The position numbers and the translations under genes were made by a program. Below the pieces are notes generated by a model that was given only the letters and a program-made list of their open reading frames with translations, was not told the DNA's origin and ran no database searches. This document shows, piece after piece, positions 1 through 8,516 of a stretch of DNA of 64,000 nt. The stretch is taken from contig CALWMN010000007.1 of assembly GCA_944381935.1 (NCBI GenBank), positions 62,001-126,000 on the forward strand, in the 5' to 3' direction. Each line of letters opens with the position of its first letter. The first letter of the stretch is position 1. The DNA comes from an uncultured Mediterraneibacter sp. GTDB taxonomy: Bacteria; Bacillota; Clostridia; Lachnospirales; Lachnospiraceae.

Positions 1-649
1 CGCCGAACTCACCTTCTGCACGGAAACCGTACACTTCTCCGGTGTTCAGGCTTTCCAGCCTTAAGGACGCTTCGCCGTTCTCCTCTATGACAGAGGCACG
101 GACGCCTGCGTTCTGGCTGTTGATCTGGCTTGCAGCCTCGCGCAGCATCGTCCCGTTCGTCTTCGCTGTGCCGTCATCATATGTACTGCTGACCTGGACA
201 GAAGCTGTGCCAAGGCTTCCGCTGACTGTAAAGTCCATATCTGCGGAAGCAGTGCCGGAAGCCGTTACCGCATCGCTGACGTTTACCTGGGCGCGCGCCG
301 TCTGGCTGACGTCAAGGACATACTCGCTGTAATTGCGCACCGGAAGGCGCTCTGTCACAGCCGCGACGTCAGTGTCGGAGCTGGTAACGGCCAGGTCATT
401 CACTGCGCTGGCCGAAGAGCTGGCGCCTTTTAGTTCGCTTGCCGCCTGCATCAGCGAGGACATACTGGATGTGTACTCTTTTACGAAGCTGAAGCTGTCT
501 GAGAGCGACGAGTTCGCCGGAGCCACAGTTTCCGTGATCTCGCTGAGTTTCGGGTTGCGGGAGAGCGCCTGGACAAGACGGGCGTTGTTGATTGCAGCCT
601 GGTAATTATAATATCCTGAGCCATAAGAATTAATTCCGTTGATCCACAT
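1..649 (-). CDS. FliD-like flagellar filament cap protein (partial, 5' part only)
   Basis: The reading frame is open from an ATG at 649 to the left edge of the window, giving the first 216 residues. The start MWINGINSYGSGYY follows an AAAGGAG site 8 nt upstream. Residues around 110-130 (YSEYVLDVSQTARAQVNV) and 175-205 (AASQINSQNAGVRASV, then LRLESLNTGE) resemble the filament-cap protein FliD, in which such stretches precede the variable domain. FliD caps the growing filament outside the cell and allows flagellin to polymerise. It is divergent from flagellin and has a sigma-D type promoter of its own, which fits a late flagellar gene. The N-terminus is not a textbook FliD start, so another hook-associated or FliD-related protein is possible. 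The C-terminus is outside the window. Confidence 0.72.
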   Translation of the reverse strand, partial: MWINGINSYGSGYYNYQAAINNARLVQALSRNPKLSEITETVAPANSSLSDSFSFVKEYTSSMSSLMQAASELKGASSSASAVNDLAVTSSDTDVAAVTERLPVRNYSEYVLDVSQTARAQVNVSDAVTASGTASADMDFTVSGSLGTASVQVSSTYDDGTAKTNGTMLREAASQINSQNAGVRASVIEENGEASLRLESLNTGEVYGFRAEGEFG

Positions 650-681
650 ACATTCCACTCCTTTCTTTCTTATTTATAAGA

Positions 682-708
682 ATATCGGCAAAAAAAAACG
701 GAATATAA
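682..708 (-). promoter_or_regulatory. Sigma-D (sigma-28) type promoter of the FliD-like gene
   Basis: On the - strand a perfect GCCGATAT -10 element lies at 689-682, about 33 nt before the ATG at 649. The -35 position (708-705) reads TTAT instead of TAAA, so this half is weak. The -10 octamer and the T after it are identical to the flagellin promoter on the other strand. Confidence 0.6.
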
Positions 709-776
709 GGCTGGCGGAGGATGGAAGACAAGACAGAAAGATTTTGAAAAAATTTTAAGAGAAATGAAAAAAAAAC

Positions 777-803
777 TTAATTTCCCGAAAATGAAGCCGA
801 TAT
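777..803 (+). promoter_or_regulatory. Sigma-D (sigma-28) type flagellin promoter
   Basis: TTAA at 777-780 is followed by exactly 15 nt and then GCCGATAT at 796-803. This is one base away from the sigma-28 consensus TAAA-N15-GCCGATAA in the -35 and one base in the -10. It lies upstream of flagellin and implies transcription under FliA/SigD late in flagellar assembly. Confidence 0.75.
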
Positions 804-809
804 TGATAA

Positions 810-1063
810 TAGACAGGGGAATGGAAAGCGATGAAATGTCTTGGAACTCTCTTTCTTCCGCTGGTTCCGTTCAGAACTGTCCACTCAACAGGGAGCATGG
901 GGGATCCTGAATCCGTCACGCCCCGGGCAGCCGGATGTATGCCTATTGTCCGCCAGTGCACAGAGAATCGATTCGCGGACAGGAGATATCAGACTGCAGG
1001 AGAACATAATATACTAAGCGAAGCCACGGACGGCTTCGGGAAAATTACCAGGGAGGTATTAAG
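810..1063 (+). other. Long untranslated leader of flagellin mRNA
   Basis: If transcription starts a few bases after the -10 box at 796-803, the flagellin message carries about 250 nt before its start codon. I see no convincing gene here: the only open frame (831-1067) has no good ribosome site and an unremarkable composition. A leader of this length could carry translational control, which is known for flagellins in other bacteria, but no specific structure was identified. Confidence 0.4.
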
Positions 1064-1882
1064 ATGAGAATCCAACATAATATTTCAGCACTCAATTCTT
1101 ACCGTAACTTGACAACAAACAACAGCGCACTGAGCAAGAACCTTGAGAAACTGTCTTCCGGTTACGCAATCAACCGCGCAGGCGACGACGCAGCAGGACT
1201 TGCTATTTCCGAGAAGATGCGTGCTCAGATCACAGGTCTTGAGACAGCTCAGAAGAACGCTAATGATGCGATTTCTCTCGTACAGACAGCAGAGGGTGCC
1301 CTGACAGAAGTTCACTCCATGCTGAACCGTATGGTAGAGCTGGCTGTTCAGTCTGCAAACGGTACATATGATAATGATGTTGACCGTGCAAACCTTCAGG
1401 CTGAGGTTGACGCTCTTACAGAAGAGATTGACCGTATTTCAGAGTCCACAAACTTCAACGGAATCAAGCTGCTGGATGGTTCTTATTCCGGAACTCTTCA
1501 GATCGGCGACACAGCTGACGCGTTCAACCAGTTAAGCGCTCAGATTTCTGCGACAGATTCTGCTGCACTTGGGATTGATGGCGTTTCTGTTGCAAGCCAG
1601 GCAGGCGCTTCGGCAGCGATTTCCTCTATCAGGGCAGCCATCAACACGGTATCTTCTATCCGTGGTGGTCTTGGAGCGATCCAGAACCGTCTGGAGCACA
1701 CGATCAACAACCTGAGTGTTCAGACAGAGAACATCACCGCAGCAGAGAGCCGCATCCGCGACGTAGATATGGCGAACGAGATGATGGCTTACACGAAGAA
1801 CAACATCCTGGTACAGGCTTCACAGGCAATGCTTGCACAGGCAAACATGGTACCGCAGGGCGTTCTTCAGTTATTACAGTAA
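1064..1882 (+). CDS. hag: Flagellin
   Basis: The 272-residue filament subunit starts [16 protein letters not shown] after a GGGAGG site and ends [12 protein letters not shown]. The conserved N-terminal D0/D1 region (about 1-140, including [20 protein letters not shown]) and C-terminal D1/D0 region (about 200-272) are complete. The central region is only about 60 residues, so the surface-exposed D2/D3 domains are essentially missing. It is close in length to Bacillus Hag. The middle (about 145-185) is rich in Ser and Thr, the residues normally O-modified in flagellins. The genes immediately downstream encode glycosyltransferases and modification enzymes, so this protein is the likely acceptor. 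It is followed by a strong terminator, so the modification operon probably depends on readthrough or its own promoter. Confidence 0.97.
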   Translation: MRIQHNISALNSYRNLTTNNSALSKNLEKLSSGYAINRAGDDAAGLAISEKMRAQITGLETAQKNANDAISLVQTAEGALTEVHSMLNRMVELAVQSANGTYDNDVDRANLQAEVDALTEEIDRISESTNFNGIKLLDGSYSGTLQIGDTADAFNQLSAQISATDSAALGIDGVSVASQAGASAAISSIRAAINTVSSIRGGLGAIQNRLEHTINNLSVQTENITAAESRIRDVDMANEMMAYTKNNILVQASQAMLAQANMVPQGVLQLLQ

Positions 1883-1900
1883 GCGGGAACTTTCCAGACT

Positions 1901-1928
1901 CCCATCCCACCGTGGGATGGGGGTTTTT
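1901..1928 (+). terminator. Rho-independent terminator after flagellin
   Basis: CCCATCCCAC (1901-1910) pairs with GTGGGATGGG (1912-1921), followed by five T at 1924-1928. It lies 18 nt after the flagellin stop codon. Confidence 0.9.
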
Positions 1929-2000
1929 CTTATGGAAAATGCCAGAATCTTCCATAAGAAAAGCCTATAAAAAGATACCATAGAGGAAGGGCAGGACGAG

Positions 2001-3359
2001 ATGTCAGAACAGAAGAGGAAGGTACGGTTATCCCAGTGCATGATCGTGAAAGATGAAGAGGGCAATATACGCAGGGCCCTCTCCTGGGGGAAGAAGGCAG
2101 TGTGTGAGCAGATCGTGGTGGACACGGGAAGCACGGACCGGACGGTGGAGATCGCCCGGGAGATGGGGGCGAAAGTGTTCCGCTTTGAGTGGTGCGATGA
2201 TTTTTCGGCAGCGAAGAACTACGCGATCGAGCAGGCGTCCGGGGAGTGGATCGCCTTTCTGGACGCGGATGAATATATGACGGAGGCAGATGCAGAGGCA
2301 CTGATGCAGATACTCTGTGAGATCGAGTCAGATGGGACGGGGGCAGAGAAGGCTCAGGTTATCCGGTGCGCGTGGCAGCAGATCGGCGAGGACGGACGTC
2401 CTTTTTCTGTGTCCGTGCAGGACCGGATCTTCCGTAATATCCCGGAAATCCGCTATCACGGGCGCATCCATGAGCAGGTCCGTCTTCCCGGCGGGGAAGC
2501 CATGATCTGTCAGGACGAGCAGAGAAGGCTGTCCATCTTTCACACGGGATATATCCCGTCCGTCATGAAAGAAAAGAGAAAGAGTGAGAGAAATATCCGG
2601 CTTCTCATGCGCGAGATAGAGGAGAAGCCGGGCAACGGCACTGCCTGGTCCTATCTGGGGGATGCGTACACCAGCCTCGGCGAGCTGCAAAAAGCGGCAG
2701 AGGCGTATGAAAAGGCGCTTTCCCCATCTTCTGAGGTCCGTGTAAGCCGGTGGGGCCGTGTGAACGCGGGGAAGAACCTGCTGAAGATGTATGCGAATCA
2801 TCCGTCTCTCGCCGGCTCAGATGAGAAGGCGGAGGAGACGGCGGTTAAGGCAGGGTATCCGGCGACGGATAACCCGGACATCTATTTCTTCCTTGGACTC
2901 TACCGCCTGAAAAAAGGGGACTATAAACGGGCATATGGCGATATGAAGCGTGCGTTCCAACTGTTGGAGATCTATCAGGGGGATGACGTGATCTACCTGA
3001 GAGGCACCCTTGAGAAAGCATATGTCTGGATGGCAGGGCTCTGCCAGCAGATGAAGCTTCCGGCAGAAGAACTGCGCTATACGGTCCTTGCCCTGGGGAA
3101 GAACCGGTATCAGGAGAGTGTCCTGTGCGAAATGCTTTTTCTTCTGCAAAAGGAAGACAAAGAGGGGAAGCAGACAGAAGGGGCGTGGAATCTTCTGTTG
3201 GGTATCTATCATATGGGATCACTCAAAGACATCCTCTTCCTGCTCAAATGCACCAGGATCGCAGGTTATCCCTACCCCGAAGACAGACTCTTAAACTATC
3301 TGCCCGAAGAAGTCAGAGACAGGCTGGCCAAAGGAGGAAAACACAGGGATGAAGATTAG
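2001..3359 (+). CDS. Family-2 glycosyltransferase with TPR domain (flagellin modification)
   Basis: The product has 452 residues. Residues 8-110 form a GT-A glycosyltransferase domain of family 2: LSQCMIVKDEE at the start, VVDTGSTDRT at 40-48, and the metal/nucleotide-binding DAD at 88-90 in AFLDADEY. Helical tetratricopeptide-like repeats follow from about 205 (AWSYLGDAYTSLGELQKAAEAYEKAL). This architecture occurs in enzymes that put the first sugar on a protein, such as SunS, and in clostridial flagellin glycosyltransferases. The position, right behind flagellin, supports transfer of a sugar to flagellin Ser/Thr in the cytoplasm. The start is the ATG after AGGAAGG. It overlaps its paralogue by 11 nt. 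The sugar donor cannot be read from sequence. Confidence 0.87.
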   Translation: MSEQKRKVRLSQCMIVKDEEGNIRRALSWGKKAVCEQIVVDTGSTDRTVEIAREMGAKVFRFEWCDDFSAAKNYAIEQASGEWIAFLDADEYMTEADAEALMQILCEIESDGTGAEKAQVIRCAWQQIGEDGRPFSVSVQDRIFRNIPEIRYHGRIHEQVRLPGGEAMICQDEQRRLSIFHTGYIPSVMKEKRKSERNIRLLMREIEEKPGNGTAWSYLGDAYTSLGELQKAAEAYEKALSPSSEVRVSRWGRVNAGKNLLKMYANHPSLAGSDEKAEETAVKAGYPATDNPDIYFFLGLYRLKKGDYKRAYGDMKRAFQLLEIYQGDDVIYLRGTLEKAYVWMAGLCQQMKLPAEELRYTVLALGKNRYQESVLCEMLFLLQKEDKEGKQTEGAWNLLLGIYHMGSLKDILFLLKCTRIAGYPYPEDRLLNYLPEEVRDRLAKGGKHRDED

Positions 3360-4713
3360 AAAAAAAATCAGGTTATCTCAGTGCATGATCGTAAAAAATG
3401 AAGAGAAAAATATCCGGCGCGCCCTCTCCTGGGGAAAGGGCATTGTGTGTGAACAGATCGTCGTAGATACAGGCAGCACGGACCGGACGGTGGAGATCGC
3501 CCGGGAGATGGGGGCAAAGATCTTTCACTTTGAATGGATCGACGACTTTTCAGCGGCGAAGAACTATGCCATCGAACAGGCGTCAGGGGACTGGATCGCG
3601 TTTCTGGATGCGGACGAGTATTTTACGGAAGCAAGCGTACAGAAGATCCTGCCTGTTATCCAGAAAGTGGAAAAAGGCGCATATAGCGGCAGCGAGATTG
3701 TGGCCATTGCTACAGAGCTGATGAGCATTGATGAGAAAGGGCGCCCGGGAGTCTCGGGACAGCAGATCCGGATCTTTCGGAACATCCCGAAGCTCAGATA
3801 CAGGAACAGGATCCATGAGGAACTGGAGTATGCCGGCCGCGGGACATTTGACGTCCTCGATTCCCGGGGAGATCTGACGATCTACCATACGGGTTATACA
3901 AAGGAAGCATTTGAACAGACCGGTAAGAGCGAGAGAAATATCCGTATGCTGAAGAAAGAACTGGAGGATGATCCTGAAAATGTAGGGGCGCTTGTGTATC
4001 TGGGCGACTCTTATATGACGGGAAATTCCTATGAAAAGGCAAAGGAATGTTTCCATGAAGCGCTGAAATACGGCACAGAAAAGGAGGACACCCTGCCGAA
4101 GGATCTGCTGAGGGCAGCATCGATGCTGCTGATCCTGTATGCGCGCGACCCGGCGCCGGAGCAGGAGGAGACGGTGCGGGAGATCCATGAGAAATATCGG
4201 GAAATGCACAGCGACCACCCGGATGCAGACTGCTATTTCGGCGTGTGGCTATATGAGAATAAATATTATGAAGAAGCAGCGGGATATCTGAAGGCGTCTT
4301 TGGACAAGTTCAAGAGATACAAAGGGAGCGTGCAGGTATATATGTCTGCAAATCTGAAGATGGCCTATGCCCAGCTCGGAGACTGCTGTCTCCGGCAGGA
4401 GCAGTATGAAGATGCGGTACGGTATTTTACCATGTCGCTGGGTGTGGACCGATACTATACGGAGGCGCTTGTCATGCTTCTGAATATCTTCAAGAGGGAA
4501 GAAGGGGAGGCGGATACGGCGGCAGGGTCATGGACGCTTCTGTCCCATCTGTATAACCTGTCTTCCCTTAAGGATCAGATGATGATGCTAAAGGGGGCAA
4601 AGCTGGCGTCCTTCCCGGTTCTGGAAGAACGGATATACGGCGTCATGCCTGCTGAACAGCGCCGCGTGGTGCAGGAAGCGCTGGCAAAAAAAGCGAAGGA
4701 GAAGAGCAGATGA
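3349..4713 (+). CDS. Family-2 glycosyltransferase with TPR domain (paralogue)
   Basis: The 454-residue protein is a tandem duplicate of the gene before it. The first 90 residues are nearly the same, including VVDTGSTDRTVEIAREMGAK and FLDADEYFTEA, and the DNA is also close over this stretch. The C-terminal TPR halves have diverged. The same domain order applies: GT2 domain about 6-110 with the DAD motif near 87, then repeats from about 205 (GALVYLGDSYMTGNSYEKAK). It overlaps the upstream stop by 11 nt and the next gene by 4 nt, so translation is coupled. Diverged TPR parts with a conserved catalytic part suggest different acceptor sites or sequential action. This is inference. Confidence 0.87.
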   Translation: MKIRKKIRLSQCMIVKNEEKNIRRALSWGKGIVCEQIVVDTGSTDRTVEIAREMGAKIFHFEWIDDFSAAKNYAIEQASGDWIAFLDADEYFTEASVQKILPVIQKVEKGAYSGSEIVAIATELMSIDEKGRPGVSGQQIRIFRNIPKLRYRNRIHEELEYAGRGTFDVLDSRGDLTIYHTGYTKEAFEQTGKSERNIRMLKKELEDDPENVGALVYLGDSYMTGNSYEKAKECFHEALKYGTEKEDTLPKDLLRAASMLLILYARDPAPEQEETVREIHEKYREMHSDHPDADCYFGVWLYENKYYEEAAGYLKASLDKFKRYKGSVQVYMSANLKMAYAQLGDCCLRQEQYEDAVRYFTMSLGVDRYYTEALVMLLNIFKREEGEADTAAGSWTLLSHLYNLSSLKDQMMMLKGAKLASFPVLEERIYGVMPAEQRRVVQEALAKKAKEKSR

Positions 4714-6329
4714 GAAAAGCTCAGAAACAACAGATTGAAGAAACCTTTTCCCTGATGGGGAAAGTGCACGAAGAGATCAGAAAGCAGATAGCGGACGGGA
4801 ATCGTGAGAATGTCCTGCAGCTCTTAAGCGACTGCCAGGAAGGGGCCATACAGGCAGGAAACCTGATCGAGCAGGTCGAGGGGGAGGATGCCCCGGCTAT
4901 CGGCAGGATCGAGGAATACTGTGAGACCTGCTACCGGATCTATGAGAATGTGTCAGGGGAGGAGGAGCAGAATCCGTCAGGTGTATACCGGCTGCTCCAG
5001 AAGATGCTTGCAGCGATGGAAAGCGGCGTCAGGCTGACGGTTCCGGTACGACTGGAGATCGCCTTCTTCTGTTATAAGGCAAGTATGAGCGACTCTCTGG
5101 AGAGCATTTACTTTGCGGCAAAGGAAGATCCGACATGCGATGCGTATTTTATCCCGATCCCCTATTATGACAAGTATCCGAACGGAGCGTTCGGGGAGAT
5201 GCATTACGAGGCTGAAGGGTGTTACCCGGACACATACGAGCTGGTGGACTGGCAGAAATATAATGTGGAGCAGAGAAGACCGGATATCATCTATATCATG
5301 AACCCCTACGACGGAGCAAACCTTGTCACCAGCGTGCATCCAGATTACTATGCGGAGAGGCTGCGGAATCTGACGGACTGTCTTGTGTATGTGCCGTATA
5401 ACATTTCACCGGCAGATCCCCGTCCGGAAAAGTCGATGGCTCCGGGCGTGTTGTTCTCAGATTTGATGTTCGTACAGTCAGACCATATCAGGGACGTCTA
5501 TATAGAGAATTTCCTGAAACATAATGATATTGAAGGGCTGACGCCTAAGGTGGCGCGGGAGAAAATCATATCTATGGGATCGCCGAAGCTGGACAAGCTT
5601 GCCAATACCGGCAGGGAAGACTATGCCCTGCCCTCAGAGTGGGAGAAGCTTGTGGGATCCCGGGCAGGGGAGCGTAAGGTCATCCTCTATAACCTTACGA
5701 TTGCCAGTATGCTGGGAGGGACACAAGACGGCAGCGACCTGTACCTGAAAAAGCTCAAAAGTGCGCTGGAGTACTTCAGGAAGCGGCAGGATGCCGTGCT
5801 GTGGCTGCGTCCCCATCCGCTTCTGCTGCAGACGTTTGATACTATGCGCCCTCAGCTTGCTGCTGAATACAGGGAACTGATCACTGCATACAGGAATGAA
5901 GGATGGGGCATTTATGATGACACACCGGATATGAACCGGGCAATCATATGGGCAGACGCTGTCTACGGGGACAGAGCGTCCCTGGCGGTGCTGGCTGAAT
6001 TTGTGGGGAAACCGGTGCTGATACGGAATATAACAAATTCAGGAAACGAGCCGGAGCAGCCGGGAAGCGCTGAAGCGGTAAAGGAGGTCATGGACGGTTT
6101 ATCCGTCAGGGATGGGGCCCATTATTATGTCATCCCCGAGGCGGAAGGAGCGACCGGGGAAGGAAAGCTCAGCATCGCCGACTTCCTGGGGCACATGGAC
6201 GTGATCTTGGAGCACAGGGATGAACAGATGAATCAGTTCCGGGCGAGATTTGCCAATCCGGACGGGACTGCCGGAAGGAGGATACATGAATACACAACGG
6301 CTCTTGTCAGGAGAGCGAGAGGAGAATAA
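4710..6329 (+). CDS. CDP-glycerol glycerophosphotransferase-like protein
   Basis: The 539-residue protein starts ATGA-coupled to the preceding gene. The first 110 residues are helical and unassigned. The rest resembles the CDP-glycerol glycerophosphotransferase family, a GT-B-like fold that moves a phospho-alcohol from CDP to a carrier: IASMLGGTQDG near 330, WLRPHPLL near 370, and DTPDMNRAIIWADAVYGDRA near 405, followed by GKPVLI. Similar proteins occur in Clostridioides flagellin-modification loci next to a nucleotidyltransferase. Here it stands beside LicD and two cytidylyltransferases, so a CMP-linked phosphonate or phospho-alcohol is a natural donor candidate. No signal peptide or membrane segment is visible, in keeping with a cytoplasmic step. 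The exact substrate is unknown. Confidence 0.65.
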   Translation: MRKAQKQQIEETFSLMGKVHEEIRKQIADGNRENVLQLLSDCQEGAIQAGNLIEQVEGEDAPAIGRIEEYCETCYRIYENVSGEEEQNPSGVYRLLQKMLAAMESGVRLTVPVRLEIAFFCYKASMSDSLESIYFAAKEDPTCDAYFIPIPYYDKYPNGAFGEMHYEAEGCYPDTYELVDWQKYNVEQRRPDIIYIMNPYDGANLVTSVHPDYYAERLRNLTDCLVYVPYNISPADPRPEKSMAPGVLFSDLMFVQSDHIRDVYIENFLKHNDIEGLTPKVAREKIISMGSPKLDKLANTGREDYALPSEWEKLVGSRAGERKVILYNLTIASMLGGTQDGSDLYLKKLKSALEYFRKRQDAVLWLRPHPLLLQTFDTMRPQLAAEYRELITAYRNEGWGIYDDTPDMNRAIIWADAVYGDRASLAVLAEFVGKPVLIRNITNSGNEPEQPGSAEAVKEVMDGLSVRDGAHYYVIPEAEGATGEGKLSIADFLGHMDVILEHRDEQMNQFRARFANPDGTAGRRIHEYTTALVRRARGE

Positions 6330-6331
6330 TC

Positions 6332-7213
6332 ATGGCAAAAGGGATTAAAATGCCGCCGGAGGATTTGCGGAAGCTGCAGATGATCGAGCTGGAGATGCTT
6401 CTGGAGGTAGACCGTATCTGCAGGAAGCATCACATACAGTACTTTCTCGCTGCGGGCAGCCTGTTGGGAGCGGTACGCCACGGCGGGTTCATACCGTGGG
6501 ATGACGATGCGGACCTCTATATGCTGCGGAAAGACTATGAACGTTTCCTGGACATTTGCAAAACAGAGTTAAATACAGATAAATACTTCATGCAGACGTA
6601 TGAAACCGATCCCGAGTATCGCTGGTTCTACGGCAAGCTCAGAAGGAAAGGGACAGAATTTTTACGCGCCGGGCAGGAGGCGATCCGCTGCATGTCGGGA
6701 GTGTCCATTGATATTTTTGTGATGGATAATCAGCCGGATCATTACGTTCCCTGGCTGATCTTTACCCTTCTCAGAAGGGGATGCATTAAAACTCTCTGGT
6801 CAGTAGTGGGAGCTACTGAGGAAAAGGTAAAGTGGAAAAGATGCCTTTACCGCGTGCTGCGGCATGTAAACAAAAGGATTCCCCTGGGGATCATGAACTG
6901 CATGCAGAAGATTACAAACCGCAGGCAGGCGAGAAAAGTGTGCTGCATCGGATTCTACAGAAACAGTCCCTGGACCCAGAAACGGAAAAAAGGGGAACTG
7001 TGGGGATACCGCCGAAAATGGTTTTCTGATACAGTGGAAATAGAGTTTGAAGGATTCTCATTTCGGGCATTTAAAGAATACAAGGAATATTTACGTTGGA
7101 TGTATGGCGATTACATGACGTTACCGCCGGAAGAAGAGCGGTTTTCTCATACGCCGTGCAGATATCAGATAAACGTTGAGCCAGATTTAACAGGCGCGTG
7201 GAGGACAGAATGA
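6332..7213 (+). CDS. LicD-family phospho-alcohol transferase
   Basis: The 293-residue product has the LicD signature: FLAAGSLLGAVRHGGFIPW at 38-56 followed by DDDAD at 57-61, the nucleotidyltransferase-like active site with acidic metal ligands. LicD of pathogens moves phosphocholine from CDP-choline to surface glycans, and relatives act with other phospho-alcohols. In this operon it is followed by a PEP mutase fusion, and no choline kinase or choline uptake gene is in view. A CMP-activated phosphonate such as 2-hydroxyethylphosphonate is therefore a plausible donor. It begins 2 nt after the upstream stop and overlaps the next start by 4 nt. Confidence 0.85.
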   Translation: MAKGIKMPPEDLRKLQMIELEMLLEVDRICRKHHIQYFLAAGSLLGAVRHGGFIPWDDDADLYMLRKDYERFLDICKTELNTDKYFMQTYETDPEYRWFYGKLRRKGTEFLRAGQEAIRCMSGVSIDIFVMDNQPDHYVPWLIFTLLRRGCIKTLWSVVGATEEKVKWKRCLYRVLRHVNKRIPLGIMNCMQKITNRRQARKVCCIGFYRNSPWTQKRKKGELWGYRRKWFSDTVEIEFEGFSFRAFKEYKEYLRWMYGDYMTLPPEEERFSHTPCRYQINVEPDLTGAWRTE

Positions 7214-8487
7214 AAAAGGTATTTTTGAGTATAGGCGCTGATTTTATTCACGGCGGACATATCGCGATTATAAAAAAGGCGGCGGAACTGGGGGAGCTGA
7301 CCGTTGGAGTTCTTACAGATGAGGCAATTATGTCCTACAGGCCGTATCCGATCCTCTCTTTTGAAGAGCGTGTGGAGATTGTGGGGAATATAGCGGGGGT
7401 TTCCCGGGTGATTCCCAAGAACAGCCGCAGCTATGAGGAAATCATAAAGACGGAACAGCCGGATATTGTCGTTCATGGAGATGGCTGGAAAGGAAAAGTG
7501 CGGGAAGAGCTCCTTGAGCTTCTGAACAAATATGGCGGGGAGCTTGTAGAATTTCCTTACACTCACAAGACAGAGTATCAGATGTATGAGCGGCACAGGG
7601 AAGCCATCCGACATATGCCTGATATGAGACGCGGGATGCTTAAGCGGCTTCTGGGAGAGCTCAGGCGTCCTGTCCGCGTCATGGAAGCCCATAACGGACT
7701 TACGGGGCTGATTGTCGAGAAAACAAGGGTTGAGGTTGAAGATGAGGTGAGGGCGTTTGACGCTATGTGGGTGTCCTCACTTTGCGATTCCACTTCAAAA
7801 GGGAAACCGGATATTGAGCTTGTCGATATGACTTCCAGGATGAATACGATCAATGAAATTATGGAAGTTACGACAAAACCCATTATCCTGGACGCAGATA
7901 CGGGCGGACTTCCCGAGCACTTTGAATACAATGTCAGAACAGTGGAACGTCTTGGGGTCTCAGCAGTCATTATCGAAGATAAAATGGGACTGAAAAAAAA
8001 CTCTCTGTTCGGAAATGAGGTTCAGCAGCAGCAGGCGTCCATTGAAGACTTCTGTGAAAAGATCAAAGCAGGGAAACGCGCGCAGCAGACGAAAGAGTTC
8101 ATGATTATTGCAAGAATCGAGAGCCTGATTCTTGAACAGGGAATGGACGACGCCCTGAAAAGAGCGGACGCCTATGTAAAGTCAGGAGCGGACGGGGTCA
8201 TGATCCACTCGAGGAGCAAGAAGCCAGACGAGGTGATAGAGTTCTGCAGCAGATTCCGTGAGATGTACCCGGATATCCCTATTATAGTTGTACCTACTAC
8301 ATATAATACAATACGCGAACAGGAACTCTACGAGGCAGGAATAAACGTAGTGATATACGCAAATCAGCTGATACGGAGTGCTTTTCCGGCGATGAAAGAG
8401 ACTGCGGAGCTGATCCTTACGACGCAGAGAGGAAAGGAAGCTGATGAGAAATGTATGCCGATCAAAGAGATTTTAACTTTGATCTGA
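7210..8487 (+). CDS. pepM: Cytidylyltransferase-phosphoenolpyruvate mutase fusion
   Basis: The 425-residue protein has two domains. Residues 1-135 are a nucleotidyltransferase of the glycerol-3-phosphate cytidylyltransferase type with the HxGH-like motif H14-G-G-H17. Residues 155-425 are PEP mutase: EAHNGLTGLIVE at 159-170, DADTGG at 228-233 (metal site), and EDKMGLKKNS at 256-265, matching the mutase signature EDK-x5-NS that separates it from isocitrate lyases. PEP mutase makes the C-P bond: PEP to phosphonopyruvate. The equilibrium is unfavourable, so a decarboxylase must follow; a candidate is at 34.1 kb. The start chosen is ATG 7210, with GTGGAGG as ribosome site and an ATGA overlap with licD, rather than GTG at 7198. 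The fused domain suggests nucleotide activation of the phosphonate. Confidence 0.92.
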   Translation: MKKVFLSIGADFIHGGHIAIIKKAAELGELTVGVLTDEAIMSYRPYPILSFEERVEIVGNIAGVSRVIPKNSRSYEEIIKTEQPDIVVHGDGWKGKVREELLELLNKYGGELVEFPYTHKTEYQMYERHREAIRHMPDMRRGMLKRLLGELRRPVRVMEAHNGLTGLIVEKTRVEVEDEVRAFDAMWVSSLCDSTSKGKPDIELVDMTSRMNTINEIMEVTTKPIILDADTGGLPEHFEYNVRTVERLGVSAVIIEDKMGLKKNSLFGNEVQQQQASIEDFCEKIKAGKRAQQTKEFMIIARIESLILEQGMDDALKRADAYVKSGADGVMIHSRSKKPDEVIEFCSRFREMYPDIPIIVVPTTYNTIREQELYEAGINVVIYANQLIRSAFPAMKETAELILTTQRGKEADEKCMPIKEILTLI

Positions 8488-8516
8488 CACATGGAACACA
8501 GCGCAGGCTATAAATA

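Noticed and set aside
831-1067. Open frame of 78 codons before flagellin, overlapping its start
   Set aside because: No good ribosome site, no family resemblance, and it lies in the untranslated leader after the sigma-D promoter.
6332-7213. LicD as a phosphocholine transferase with a choline pathway
   Set aside because: No choline kinase, choline transporter or betaine genes are in the window, and the neighbours make phosphonates; choline remains only a possibility.
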